Positions 11,463-23,755 of a stretch of DNA of 64,000 nt are shown here, piece by piece. Source of the stretch: Dillenia suffruticosa (lineage: Eukaryota; Streptophyta; Magnoliopsida; Dilleniales; Dilleniaceae). Location of the stretch: positions 11,594,590 to 11,658,589 of the forward strand of contig JAVTVX010000011.1 in the NCBI GenBank assembly GCA_033439265.1, read 5' to 3'. A model generated the notes under the pieces. That model searched no databases and was not told the origin of the DNA. It worked only from the letters and a program-made list of their open reading frames with translations. The position numbers and the translations under genes were made by a program. Within the stretch, counting starts at the first letter, position 1, and every line of letters starts with the position of its first letter.

Positions 11463-13560
11463 ACGTGTGTCTAAAAGATGAAAGAAATATGTACATTTGT
11501 AGAGCCAAAAATTAAGTGGTGGAATCTGAAAGGAGAAAAAGTGATGACTTTTAGAGATAAATTAATTCAAGTGGTAAATTGATTTACTAATGATGATTTG
11601 AAAATAATGTGGAAAGAGATATCTACTAATACTATGAGCATATGTAAGGAGATTCTTGGTATAACTAAGTGTCAGATCCTAGTGGGGAAAGAGTCATGGT
11701 GGTGGAATGAAAAAATTCAAATAGTTTTCCGTACCAAATGAGAGTGTTATAGAAATTTTAAAAATAATAATAGTAGCAATACATATGACAAATACAAAAA
11801 TACAAAAAAAAAATATGAAAAAGATTACTCAAGAGTCAAAGAGCAAGATATATAATGAACTATACCAAATATTGGAAACTAAAAATGGAGAAAGAGAGAT
11901 CTATAGAATTACCAATTTAAGAGAAAGAAAGGGTAAAAATCTAAATGGTGTTAGGTATACTAAGAGTGGAACCAATAATATACTTGTAAAAGATGAGGAT
12001 ATAAAAAAGTGTTGACGTGATTATTTTGACGATCTCTTTAATATTAAGAATACAATAGATATATGAAATATTGAGATACCTGCAGAAGAGATTAATAGAG
12101 ATTTTAAACGTAAAATTTGCGCTCATGAAGTGAAAAAGGCTTTAAAGAGAATGAAAAATAATAAAACTATAGGACCTGATGGCATTCCTATAGAAGTGTG
12201 GAAATGTTTAGGTAAATTTGGTATAAAAATGTTAACGGATATTTTCAATAAAATTTAGTAAACTAAGAGAATGTCCTAAATATAAAGGAAGAGTATAATT
12301 ATACTGCTTTATAAGAATAAATAAGACATACATGATTGCTCCAACTATAAAGAAACTAAATTTATGAGTCATATCATAAAATTATGGTAAAGAGTAATAA
12401 AGTATAGATTGAGATTGGAAATAAATATATCTCAAAATCAATTTAAATTTATGTTAAAAAGATTCACCACAGAAGCAATCTGCCTATTAAGACATTTGAT
12501 AGAGACATATAGAGTATAAAAGAGAGATTTACATATGGCATTCATCAACTTAGAAAAAGTATATGATATGATTTCTAGAAATTTATTGTGGTGAACGCTG
12601 ATAAAGAAAAGAATATCTTTGAAATACATTAATCTCATTAGAGATATGTACGAGAGAGCTATAACCAACGTAAAAATTTGCAGTAGTTTGAGTGATAGTT
12701 TCCCTTATTAATATTGGACTCCATTAAAATTCGGTATTAAGTCCCCTCCTCTTTGCAATAGTAATAGACAAAATCATAAAAAATATCTAAAATGAAATAC
12801 CACGGTGTATACTTTTCAAAGATAATATAGTATTTGTTGATTAAATTAGGGAGAGTGTTAGTATTAAAATAGAATTATGGAAACTCATACTGGAATCCAA
12901 AAAATTTAGATTCGAAAACCGAATATATGAGATGTAAGTTTAGCGACAGTTATCGAAATGATGAGAAAACGATTATGTTAGATAGGCAACATATAGTCAA
13001 AAGTGAATGATTTAGATATTTAGATTCTATCATTCAAAATGATGACAATATAGATGAAGATGTGAACTATATGATTCACGCGGGTTGGATGAAATGGAGA
13101 AGCACATCCGGAGTTTTTTGTGATCGCACGATACCATTGTATTTGAAGGGAAAGTTCTATAGAATCGCACATAGACCTATACTATTGTATAGTATTGAGT
13201 GTTGGGTTTTTAAACAATAACAAGAACAAAAGATAGTTGTAGCAGAAATGAGTATATTTAGGTGGATGTATGGAAAAACTAGAAAAATAGAATTAGAAAT
13301 GAAGAGATTCGTAATAAATTGGGGGTTAGTTCAATTGTGGATAAGATGCGAGAGTGTCGTCTAAGATGATTTGGGCATGTACAAAGAAGACCCAAAAATG
13401 CACCGGTCAGGGGAACCGAGAACATAGATATAGGAGATCTAGTAAAATATAGAGATAGACCGTTAAATATTTGGATACAAATTATCCGTAAATACATGGA
13501 AGTTAAGGGTTTAGAAGAGAAAATGGTTTTGGATAAAAATGGATGGCATAGAAAACTCTA
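11463..13560 (+). pseudogene. LINE reverse transcriptase remnant
   Basis: Coding homology resumes immediately after the solo LTR. Blocks include IKWWNLKGEK-like at about 11510-11545, KESWWWNEKIQ at about 11688-11720, VKDEDIKK at about 11985-12010, and KALKRMKNNK-x-x-GPDGIPIEVWKCLG at about 12140-12215 (RT motif 1 of RTE elements). Later palm motifs around 12530-12850 are recognisable but broken by stops. The enzyme would perform target-primed reverse transcription. This copy is inactive. Confidence 0.82.
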
Positions 13561-13754
13561 CACAAATTTAACCAATATATTTTACATATTTATCTATTGA
13601 TTTATTGATTTATTTTTCTTTTTTTATTTTCCTTTTATTTATTTATATATATATATTTTTATTATTTCATTTTTCTTTTCTCTATATTTTTCAAATTTGT
13701 CTCTCAAATCACCGATTCCAAATATTGGGATTAAAACTCAATTTGTTGTTGTTG

Positions 13755-14367
13755 TATATGTTTGGCACCATCACCCTCACCCCTCATTCATGTTCAGTAT
13801 GTCATTGCACTCCCCTCACTGAGTATTTTTATACTCACACATCATTTTCTAATTTTTCAAAGGAAGTCTAGATTGGAGATATAGACGTCACCTAATACCG
13901 ATTGAAGAAATTATATTTTGTTGACCCTCAATAGGTAAGAGCCCTGAAAATATTTTTGAAAACTATGTTATATAATCTATGGAAGGAAATTTTTGTACAT
14001 TTTATTATGTTTGGATTTGGCAAATATTTGCTTGATTTTTCTTAGGCAAGTATTATAAAATCTTTATTTTTATGAGGTGGAACCCTATTTTAAATTATTT
14101 AAAAATTTCTTTTGCAAGAAGTATTGCTTTCATTGGAATATTTGGATTATGTGGTGAATTTTGAATACATTTAAAACATGTGAATTTATTTAAGTGTTTG
14201 GGAATTGTTTTGATGGCCGGGTTGGCCTAAGAATGTTTAAACTTATTTTAAAGTGTTTGGGATATTAGAATGATTTGCACTATCTCGAAACACAGGGTGG
14301 GGTTCACACGTGTTTTGGGATAACCCGACGGTTGTTGCGTGCTCGACTAGAAGGTCGGGACGTGACA
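13755..14367 (+). repeat. Gy1 3' LTR, right part
   Basis: Continues the LTR after the LINE. It matches 60-564 of the left LTR through the shared ...GTGACA end at 14367. The next five bases, ACAAT, would be half of the TSD, whose partner is outside the window. Confidence 0.88.
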
Positions 14368-14937
14368 ACAATAGTTTTTGATTTGTTGATTTGAGAACAT
14401 GAATATACATTTCTATTCGATTAAAGATATTTGTTAATTGAATTAATAAGACTAACAATGCATACTATTAAATGGAAAAAAAAAAGCAAAAAAAGCTCGA
14501 GATTGATATGGTACGATGTAACAGTGATGTTGAAAATACAAATTTGAAATATTACAAAAGTAGTAAAAAAAATTTAAATATAAAATTAATAAAATTAATA
14601 AAAAAAAAGGAATGATTGTTAGTCATTCTAATTTCTAAAATAGAATGTGGGTGTCATGGATTCTTTGACCACCAGGCAATATCAATCACAATTTTGAGAA
14701 AATTAACTGAGCAGGTCAACTTATTTAGCCATGTGAACAACCATTATGCTAAACTTGATCCAGTCTCAATTTTTTTTTCCCTTCCACAAATTGCTCCAGA
14801 AGATTAAGCTAAAAGAGAATACAATGTTTATTCTTGCATTTATGTTATAAGTTCATATTTGATCTCAAACTTTATATATTACAAAAAATTATTCAATCAC
14901 AACACAAGTGAAACTTACATAATTCGTTGAAATTACA
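14368..14937. other. 3' flank of kinase copy 1
   Basis: No gene is seen. The stretch is nearly the same as 44512-45063 beside kinase copy 2, including the open frames at 14616 and 44740. Those are therefore shared 3' untranslated or flanking DNA, not proteins. Confidence 0.7.
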
Positions 14938-16425
14938 TTAACTTAATTCTTTCTCGAGTAGTTGCTTGAAGCCAATCCATTTTGTTTCAACCTCTTTGAC
15001 AACATCTTTAGCCCATTGATTTTGACCCTCCAAAGACGATCTTTGAGAGAAAACTTGCTTGTATTGATTTCCAAGTGTTTTAACCTCCTTCAAGACACCA
15101 TCTTTCTTTTGTGAAACAGAAGTCACTTCAGATTTTAACTCTGAAATATTCTCACCGATGGCCAATAGCTTTTCATTTAAGGCCTTAACTTGCTTTTCAT
15201 ACTCAGCCTTCTTGGCTTCAAGTTCGGACAATGAATCCTGTTTCGTCACATGTTCGGTTAACAAATGTTGCAACATTTCCCTATATTTTACGATCTCAAC
15301 ATTTAACATCTTCTCAAATTCCACATTTGCCTCAAAATCGTTGATGATATGTTGAGCACCTTGGAGCTTCATTGAAAAAAGGGCCAAACTCCTCTTGAAT
15401 TTGAAGAATAACAGACTTGGTGCTGATTGGAATTCCATCTTCTTCCATTAAGATTGACAAGAAGAGGAGAACCTTGAAGGTTGGGTCGTTGCATAATGTA
15501 ATGAGGTCATTCCCAGGGAATGTGCCCAGATCAGTTAAAGCCCTTCTAGCATCAACCAACCTTGAAGAAGATTTCTCAATAACATGAGAAGAAGAGGCGC
15601 CAGTAGTGGCACTTACATCATTCTCAAGTCCTTCAATAAAATGCATCTTTGATTGATCAACATCATCACTGAAGCCACATGAAGAAACGACTTCATAACC
15701 AGCTATATGAGGGGCTTGAGTATCATGCTGAACAATATCCATGGTAGCTGTTGCATGGGTTGCCAATGGAGCCTGCACACTAGGATCATAAGTTGAACTC
15801 AAAACGAGAACATCCGTTGCCCCAAAGGAAGATTCAGGTGGACAACTTGGAACTATCCGTGACTGCCTCAATCTCATAAGTGCCTTGTGCAAAATCATTC
15901 TTTCTATAACTAAAACTAGACATTCTAATAATGTTTGATGCAGGTTCTCTATAAGGAATTGCCAGAATTTCAATTATATCCGTAAAAGCATGAAAAGCCT
16001 CACGACCCAATTTTAAAGTTCCATACGGCCAATGACTGACAGCAGGAAAAACTGAAAATGGTGGCTGAAGAGCATAACAAACTTTTGCTTTGCCCTCCAA
16101 CATTTTTACCACGGCACTCTATGAAGGCCTTAAAGCAGGTGACTCTTGCATGCACAAAAATGCTTCCAAGCACATTCTTTCTGCTTTTTGTCTCTCTTTC
16201 TTTTCAATTCCGCAATCCATTAGGACTTGATCCTAATTTTCCTTTTTCGTACCTAGACCATGAGTAATCTGAAAATGAGAAACCGTTACCAGCTCGGAAA
16301 TCAAAATTCCTTCTGCCACAAACAATCTCCAAGAGTAAGATACCAAAACTGTAGACATCGCATGGGGAACTTAAATGACCACGATAATTCCTAAGTTCAG
16401 GAGCAATGTAGCCTTCAGTTCCTAA
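14938..16425 (-). pseudogene. LRK10-like kinase copy 1: kinase C-lobe and coiled-coil tail, broken
   Basis: Read leftwards from 16425 it starts in the activation segment and C-lobe: the APEL region, DVYSFGILLLEIVCGRRNF, QKAERMCLEAFLCMQESPA and SAVVKMLEGKA. It then passes into the tail seen in the other two copies (ILQIQEEFGP, LEAKKAEYE-x-QVKALNEK, LGNQYKQVFSQRS, ending LLEKELS). Stops near 16225 and 16128, and frame breaks around 15840 and 15370, disable it. The kinase N-lobe is absent. Homology ends near 16425 where AT-rich transposon DNA begins. Relative to copy 2 it has about 50 extra codons in the linker (about 15590-15720), with GYEVVSSCGFSDD-like sequence. Confidence 0.88.
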
Positions 16426-16435
16426 TTACTTATTA

Positions 16436-18982
16436 TCAACCTCACACATTTTTCTAATAATAATAAAATAATAAAATAATAGTTTAAAATAAAATAATAA
16501 AAGATTTAAAAAATAAAATAATATTATTCTTTAAAAAGATAAAATAAAAATAAAATATAACATATTAATTAAAAATAATAAAAGATTTATAAAAAATAAA
16601 ATAATATAAAATGATAATTTATTATAAAATAATAAAATAATAAAATGTTAGCTTAAAATAAAATAATATTATTCTTTAAAAAATAAAAATATAAAATAAT
16701 AAAATAAAACACTAATTTAAAATATTATAAAATAATAAATATGATTAGTTAATATAAATTAATAAATTAATAAATTAATAAAATAAAATAAAATATAAAA
16801 TACTAATTTAAAAGAAATTAAGTTTAGCGACGGATTACAGAATCCGTTGCTAAGTTAGCGAGGAATTTTGAATTTATCGCTAAATCCGTCGCTAAATAAT
16901 AAATGCTTTTAAAAATAAAATAATATTATTTTTTATAAAATAAAAATACAAAATAATAAAATAAAATGCTAATTTAAAATATTATAAAATAATAAATATG
17001 ATAAGTTAATATAAATTAATAAATTAATAAAATAATATAATATAATATAATATAAAATGCTAATTTTAAAAAAATTAAGTTTAGCGATAGATTACGGGAT
17101 CCGTCATTAAATAATAAAAGATATTAAAAAATAATAATAATATTTTTCAAAAAATAAAAATATAAGATAATAAAATAAAATGATAATTTAAAATATTTTA
17201 AAAATAATAAATATGATTAATTAATATAAAATAATAAAATAATAAAATAATAAAATAATAAAATAAAATATAAATTGTTAATTTAAAAAACTTTAAGTTT
17301 AGCAACCGATTTCCGAATCCGTCACCAAGTTAGCGATAGATTCCGGAATTAGTAACTAAATTTAGTGACGGATTTCGAATTTATTGCTAAATCCATCACT
17401 AATTAATAAAAAATTTTTAAAATAAAATAATATTAGTTTAAAAAAATAAATATATAAAGTAATAAAATAATATGTTAATTTAAAATATTATAAAATAATA
17501 AATATGATTAGTTAATATAAAATAATAAAATAATAAAATAAAATAATATATAAAATTATAATTTAAAAAATTAAGTTTTGTTACGGATTACGGAATCCGT
17601 CGCTAAGTTAGCGATGGATTCCGGAATTCTTCTCTAAATTTAGCAATAAATTTCAAAGTCGTAGTTAAATGCATTGCTAAATAATAAAAGATTTTAAAAA
17701 TAAAATAATATTATTCTTTAAAAAATAAAAATATAAAATAATAAAATAAAATACTAATTTAAAATATTATAAAATAACAAATATGATTAGTTAATATAAA
17801 TTAATAAAATAAAAGAATAATATAATATAATATAATATAAAATGCTAATTTAAAAAAATTAAGTTTGACATTTTATATTTTATTTTCTTATTTTTTTCTT
17901 TTCTTTTATTATTTTATAATTATTTTTATTTTTATTTTATTTTTTTGAAATTATAAAATAGTCTTTAAATGGACAACTGCTTATCAGTAGTCATCCGTCT
18001 CTCCACCATCATTCTTTGAAAACTACTGTTTGATCTATTTGTAAAAGAAGATAGATCGTTGGATATGAATGTATAATCTATTGTATTCTTTACTGATAAC
18101 AATAACGAATAAAAATAAACAACTGAACTTTCAAAAACAATTGAACTATATGAGAGAAGCAAATGGATGTAGAAGACAAAAAACACAAATTGTGAAATCG
18201 ACAGCCATGACTAATTAAAAATTATTTGTTACATATTGGTGGAATTATTTATTGTTGAAAATTATCAAATTGGTGAGAATTGTAATATTCAATATATACT
18301 TAATTCGATTTCGTTATTTAGAATAGATTAAAGAGAGAGATACGGTTAAAAATATTTCCAAATAGAATATAAAATAAATTTTCCTTGGAAATTAGCGACG
18401 AATTTTGCTACGCAAATTTTTTGTGCTTAATTAGTGACGAATTTTGTTACGAATATTTTTTAGTAGCTAATTAGTGACGAATTTTGTTACGAATATTTTT
18501 TTGTGGCCAAATTAGTGATGAATTTAGTCATGAATTTTGGAGTTTGTTGCTAAATTTTGTGATAAATATTTTTATCGTGACTAATTAACGACGAAAAATT
18601 TCTATAGTTAATTAGCAACGAAATTTGCAATGAAAATTTTTCGTCGTTAAATTTTGCGACAAAATGTTTTAATCGATAAATTTAGCGACGGATAACAGTA
18701 TCCGTGATAAAATTTAGTTACGAAATTTCTATTCGTCGCTAATCAGTAACGAATTTTGCAATAAACAATTTTTTGTCGCCAATTAGCGACGAAAACTTTT
18801 TCGTCACCAATTAACTACAAATTTAGTTATGAATAATGTATCCGTTGCTAATTTAATCACGAATACTTTTTCGTCGCTAATTTCGTTGTAAAATAGTGAC
18901 AAAAAAATTTATTTTTGCTAAATTCGTCGTAAAATAGCGACGAATTTTTTTCGTTGCTAAAATTGTATTTTTTTTTGTAGTG
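16436..18982 (+). mobile_element. AT-rich CACTA-like non-autonomous element (right end clear, left end not found)
   Basis: The right end is TTTTTTTTTGTAGTG at 18968-18982, the inverted form of the CACTACAAAA terminus of En/Spm elements. The preceding 600 bases are dense in TTAGCGACGAA and TTCGTCGCTAA motifs in both directions, like CACTA subterminal repeats. The left half is a tandem of AT-rich units containing GCGACGGATT...AATCCGTCGC hairpins. No transposase lies in it. No left CACTACAAAA terminus was found, so the left limit is only the end of kinase homology. Confidence 0.6.
16690..17860. repeat. Tandem repeat, about 215-290 base units, five copies
   Basis: The anchor AATATGAT(T/A)A(G/A)TTAATATA recurs near 16738, 16994, 17209, 17500 and 17779. 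Each unit also has a run of AATAATAAAAT and most have a GCGACGGATT/AATCCGTCGC inverted pair. Spacing varies from 215 to 291 bases. Confidence 0.7.
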
Positions 18983-19162
18983 ATCTCTACAATGGTCAGC
19001 AACACGAATCCCATTGATCAAATATCTGCTGTTTCTTTTTGAAAACCCATTGATCAGAATGTATCTTTAAATTGACTTAAAATTTATATGGTATCATAGC
19101 TATTTGAATCATAGGAATGGCATCTTTCTAAGATGGGGGGTTTACCTAGCTGTAAGATTTCA

Positions 19163-19204
<42 letters not shown>

Positions 19205-20279
19205 TATATATATATATATATATATATTTCTCTATTAATGTATTCTATTCTCGATAGAAAAAGTATAGTTAAGATAAAGACATCTCACTGCATGAGTCAG
19301 TGTGGCATGTCCTCCTAATACCCCCAGCTTCCTATAGCTCCACCTATTATAGTAATTCTTCTTCCTATACTCATTGCCTAATCCTCTGATATAATCTATT
19401 ATTCGAGAGTTGAGGTGTACCAAATTTAGATGATTGAGACTCGTGCCCCGCCATGACACTTCATAATTAGGCATAACCTTCATATATTATAAAAAGAAAA
19501 AGGTAAATTCTTTGATGGGTAAATCTAGCCAAAAAAATTAGCATATCAGGGAGAGTCCTAATAAATTTCTTTCATTGGCCCATAAAATTAAGATACATTG
19601 CTTAAGGACGATAAAAAGCAGGAGAAATAAATTGAAGAATCTTCTACTAGCATTAGATGAACAAGGGAAAGAGCACTAACCTTATTCCGGACCTTAAAGT
19701 TCAAGATTCCTCGTCTTCAGAGAGAAATCCCAAGCACCTATATACATAAAGCTCAGAGAGAGGGGGCGGGGGGAATTTTCTAGGTTAGTATGAGAGAAAA
19801 AGACCTCGACGGGAGGAAAGTTCCAAGTCTTCCTAAACAAACGTCGGCATGCTTCAGGGTCAACATTGTCACCATTCATACGCGGGAGTGAAAATTCAAC
19901 CGATAACTCCAGCTAAATGCTGAGATATTTTAAATTTCACTCATATTCTCTCTCTCTCTCTCACATCAGGCATTGGGCTGGTAGTGAGTTTTGTTGTCCA
20001 AATCTTTTATATATATATTAAACAAATATTTTTTAGTTTGAGGTAAATGATCACAATGTATTAAACGTCTACTTTTATATCTTTTATTTTTTGAGGAGAT
20101 TATTATTTTCTAATTACATTTAATTACAATATTTTTTTTGGTGATAATTCAATTACAATATTTAAATATGCATATTTTATTTTTCCTAAATTGTAATTCA
20201 TTATTTTCTAATTGTGTATATTTAAAAATCAACTAATTTATTTTATATTATGTGTTAGTTTCTTGAATATTATCATAAG
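18983..20279. other. Intergenic stretch with (TC)n/(TA)n microsatellite and two unassigned - strand frames
   Basis: A (TC)n run at 19165-19200 runs into (AT)n at 19202-19227. Two short - strand frames, 19235-19483 (82 codons) and 19694-19879 (61 codons, with a varied composition including DPEACRRLFRKTWNFPP), match nothing I recognise. The second could be an exon or captured gene piece. The rest (19880-20279) is AT-rich with no visible feature. Confidence 0.4.
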
Positions 20280-21120
20280 ATGGATAAATCGTGGATATGT
20301 CTGGATGCAAAACAAGTCTATAATATGTCTAAGGAGCTATTGAGTTTTAAACTTTGAATTTAAGAGTAACCCCCTAATGGAAAAATTTTATGTCCGTGTA
20401 TAAAACGTTTCAATACATACTTGTTTCCTAGAGCCACCGTGTTGAATCATATTATATGGAATGGTTTTCTAAAAAGTTATGTCAATTGGATTTTTCATGG
20501 TAAGGATCACGTTAGCGCTTCTAGTTCCAATGTCAAATCTATTATAGATAAACAATTATTTGAACATGATATGCATGGCTTGCTGCATGATACCTTCATG
20601 TTGAATGAGATGGAGGAAACAAGGGATAATAATATGAGTCGAGAAAATAACCAAACTTCTAAAACTAATCAAGGGGAACAAAGGGGTCATAACTCAGACA
20701 AGTTTTTTGAGTTGCTTGAAGATGCTAAGCAACAAATATACCCAAATTGTAGTAGACATACAAAATTTTCAACAATGGTACACTTATTCCATCTTAAATG
20801 CTTGAATGGGTGGACAAATAGTTCATTTACCAGTTTATTAGAGTTCTTAAAGGATTTGTTACCCAAGGGATAATACTTTGTTAGATACCTTTCATGAATT
20901 CAAGAAAATCATTTCAGGTTTGGGTTTGGGGTATGAGCAAATTCATACTTGTTCTAATTATTGCATCTTTTTTTGAAAAGATGAGGAGAAAGATGAAATA
21001 TGCTTCAGCTGTGGTGCTTCTAGGTGGAAACAAGTAGCGGATGATTTAGAAATTAATGATAAGCAATGCACAACTATTGATGAGAAGAAATTGTTTAGGA
21101 AGTAATTGTTCATGGAGATC
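20280..21120 (+). pseudogene. CACTA (En/Spm) TNP2-type transposase fragment
   Basis: At 20280 the frame reads MDKSWI, the start of the transposase-associated domain found at the N-terminus of plant CACTA transposases. The rest of that domain is scattered over frames to about 20500. An open stretch (20421-20873), continuing to about 21030 after one stop, has the TNP2 entry block: FELLEDAKQQIYPNCS, HLKCLNGW, then LLEFLKDLLP, GLGYE-x-IH and FSCGASRWK. The catalytic DDE part is missing and several stops are present. No CACTA termini were seen around it. It lies right of the CACTA end at 18982, so it is not inside that element. Confidence 0.82.
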
Positions 21121-21249
21121 TACATTGGAGACTGTGGCCACTTCAATAAGAAATAGGAGTTTATTGATGAGAAGAAAAAGATTTAGATCATTGCTAGAGA
21201 ATGTGAAATATATATATAATAGAATTGAAGAAACATCCTAACTTGGTCT

Positions 21250-22104
21250 AAATTTCTATTAAGAAAAAGAGGTTTGAATTTGGATAAAAGTAGATGTCCT
21301 CCAAGTTGTATTCCATGCCCATAAAGGCTCATATGTCACTTCATTGAAATCAAAATTTTGCCTTCATATGCTTCTTATAGGAGCAAGTTGGGATAAGGGA
21401 GAGATGAGAATGCGAAAGCAATAAAACATGACCATGCCTTTATCAATCTGTGAAGCACAAAGACAAGAATCCCATCTTGACAAAATAGAAATGGGAACAA
21501 AAAGGCATGGACCATCCTCCTGCTGTGGCACTGATTTCTTCTCTAATACAATCACACACTCCCCTTCTTCATCTTATAAACTTAGTTGAACCCTTTGTCT
21601 GTGGCACTGATTTCTTAAGTTGAACTCTAGCCACTGTAAAAAAGTCTTGTATATAATAGTCATTCTGTACACATAGGGATACAAAATCTTAATCTTAGTT
21701 ATTCTTTACTCCACTTTTCCTTTTTTCTTGTCAACAGGCATTCTGTCAGTGTATTGTCGTATCTTGCCAGTCGGCTTTGAGTTATCATGTAAGAATACTG
21801 GTGGAAGTAGTGATAATATGTTTATCCAACTCTCTGATAGGGCTGGTTTTTTAATTTCAATATAGGTTTTTACTATTTATGTTCATTCCTGCAAGTACAA
21901 CATCTTCTTCTTGTTGTCAGTTGAAGGTAAGTGATAATTTATATATTCCATTTTTCCTTTTCATGTTAATAGGACTATGAAGATCACGGAGGCCACCCGA
22001 TTGGATGCCTTCAGTAAGGGAAAAAAAAGGAATATACAAAAGAGAGAATTAGAAAGAAATAGATTAATTTCCAGACTGGGAAAGGGACATTAGCACGCTA
22101 ATTA
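21250..22104 (+). other. Host flank left of CoB, possible exon remnant
   Basis: No certain gene. At 21738-21866 a GGC-starting open stretch follows a good acceptor-like sequence (pyrimidine tract then CAACAG) and runs about 43 codons to a stop. I do not recognise it. The 5 bases before 22105 (AATTA) are the left TSD of CoB. The sequence right of 33023 continues this flank. Confidence 0.3.
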
Positions 22105-22635
22105 TGAAGGTTTTCATATAAACCAACAAATAATTTTTTATACGAAAATTTTTGGATCTAAATAGGATAGGAATCACTTATCTCTTTCTGACGTTTGGAT
22201 ATCCTCGGTCTACAAGATGTTATGAAATTTCGATCACTTTTTATTTTTCACAATCCAAATACCTTTGGTGGTAATGATCAACAAATTCAAACTCCTTCTT
22301 CAAGGTTTCTTCTTCTTATTTCTCAAATGTGAACAGTTTCTCTCTTCTACATTCTCTTTCTTCCAATCCAAAAAAAAAAAGGAAAAAAGGAATGGTCTCT
22401 GTCCCCCTTTTTTTTTTGTTCACATCACCCCAAAAAGGAAGTGAGAAAAGAATATGCATTCAAAAAAAAAAACAGAGAGAGAGAGAGAGAGAGGGGAGGT
22501 TTTTCCTTTCCATTTGGCACATGAGGGAGTTGAGGGGTGGTTTCTCAATAACCACTCCCTCCCCCACAACATTCAAAATGTTAAATCATGGGGTAGGTCT
22601 ACCCTCATGGGCGGACCCGTCTCCATTTTCCAACA
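22105..22635 (-). repeat. CoB 3' LTR
   Basis: Starts TGAAGGTTTTC and ends TTTTCCAACA on the + strand, followed by TCTCCCACTC, the inverted polypurine tract (22636-22648). Carries a (GA)n run near 22470-22490 and poly-A/poly-T runs that differ in length from the other LTR. Confidence 0.93.
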
Positions 22636-23755
22636 TCTCCCACTCACACAAGAGGGTTAGATTCGTACATAGTATGATCATTACTATCAAACATAAATTT
22701 CATACAGGCAAGTGGATCGTGTGATCTGTGAGAATACCAAGAGCTCTAGAACTATACATCAGTTAAGGATATAAAGTAGTTCATCGTCAATGTGGTGATG
22801 AGGATATCTTATCTCGCTATACCCCAGATCTCTTTTACTCAACACAGTCAACGTATCTCTCATCTCTCAAAATAATATAAGAGTATACTTGACTCAAGTC
22901 TATTCATGTATTCACAATTACATCTCTAAACACTAAGTCATAGACATAATTGACCGGTCTATGAATACAGAGCAATGTGTCGGTCAAAGACAGTCTTCTT
23001 TTCATACTACTAGCTTTTAACTTTATCTTAACTATTTTCCTAGATATGCATCGCAAAACCGAATCAACCATGATTAATTGATGACATGCTAAAGTAGCAA
23101 CACCAAGATAAAATCTCAAAAGATAGACAAAAGTTCTAAGGGTATAACTTGAGATTAAATTTAAACCTTCGAGTCTCACATAATGAGATGAAGAGAGATA
23201 TACCATCTCATTATCCATATGGTCACGTAAGCATACGTGGTATGAAACACGTGCTACGATGCGCTATCTTCCCATCTGAAAATGTATGTCTTGTTTTCTA
23301 AAATTAAGTATCGTACAGGTCTTAGTTCAAGTGTGCACAACACTTGATTTGAGTTTTTCTTCTTACAAGTTCTTAAAAGTCTCACAATATCAAGAAAAAC
23401 TCACACTTAGCTATTCGACAAGTACAATGGATTGTGGGGAATCCATATCGATTACCACATATGTATACTCAACCGGTAATTTCATCTTAGCACTTAACTA
23501 AGGCGGCATATATGTATGTTAATCCACCACAAATTAACACAGGCTCATCTCTACATATCACACAGACATTAGAGCCGATTGCTCATGTGAGAGAGCCAAT
23601 CTCAAAACTTGTCCGATATAATTTTAACTTAGATACCAAAATTTTGGATACAAAAACAAAATTCAAATGTCATCGAATATGAGCATTACATCATATATAC
23701 TCTGTATATGATTACAATCACAATCACAATACTGTCATAATAATCTACGCAACTC
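22636..23755 (-). other. CoB 3' noncoding region with paired G-box
   Basis: About 1.1 kb between RNase H and the LTR has no coding homology, but matches the equivalent region of CoA (55592-56674) at several blocks. At 23231-23256 the - strand reads GCACGTG, a short spacer, then CCACGTA, matching the paired G-box motif of CoA at 56052-56074. Confidence 0.65.

Larger units (their letters stand above)
8013..13754 (+). mobile_element. RTE-type LINE, 5'-truncated, split by a solo LTR
   Basis: The insertion is flanked by a 10-base duplication TATATGTTTG (8003-8012 and 13755-13764). The 3' end is a short TTG repeat (TTGTTGTTGTTGTA), typical of plant RTE LINEs rather than poly(A). Coding remnants are an endonuclease C-terminal half, then an RT. 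The 5' end starts inside the element, so it was truncated on insertion. Without the nested LTR it is about 3.0 kb. Confidence 0.88.
1..14367 (+). mobile_element. Ty3/gypsy chromovirus-type element Gy1, degenerate, with nested insertions
   Basis: Order on the + strand: truncated 5' LTR, tRNA-Met-type primer site, gag, protease, RT, RNase H, integrase with a chromovirus-type C-terminus, polypurine tract, 3' LTR. This pol order defines Ty3/gypsy. All frames carry stops and frameshifts, so the element is dead. The 3' LTR (TG at 5969, CA at 14367) is interrupted at 8013-13754 by a LINE. Sequence right after 14367 matches the flank of the second kinase copy near 44512, so Gy1 landed beside the 3' end of a kinase-gene copy. 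The 5' boundary and left TSD lie outside the window. Family assignment rests on RT and integrase motifs and on the CxxC-x4-H-x4-C Gag knuckle. Confidence 0.93.

Noticed and set aside
14616..14807. 63-codon + strand frame, repeated at 44740-44976
   Set aside because: Shared only because the kinase-gene 3' flank is duplicated; no coding features.
19235..19483. 82-codon - strand frame as a gene
   Set aside because: Overlaps no recognisable domain and abuts a microsatellite; recorded only as part of the intergenic stretch.
16436..21120. One CACTA element joining the end at 18982 with the transposase at 20280
   Set aside because: The terminus at 18982 closes the element to its left, and no second terminus was found around the transposase.
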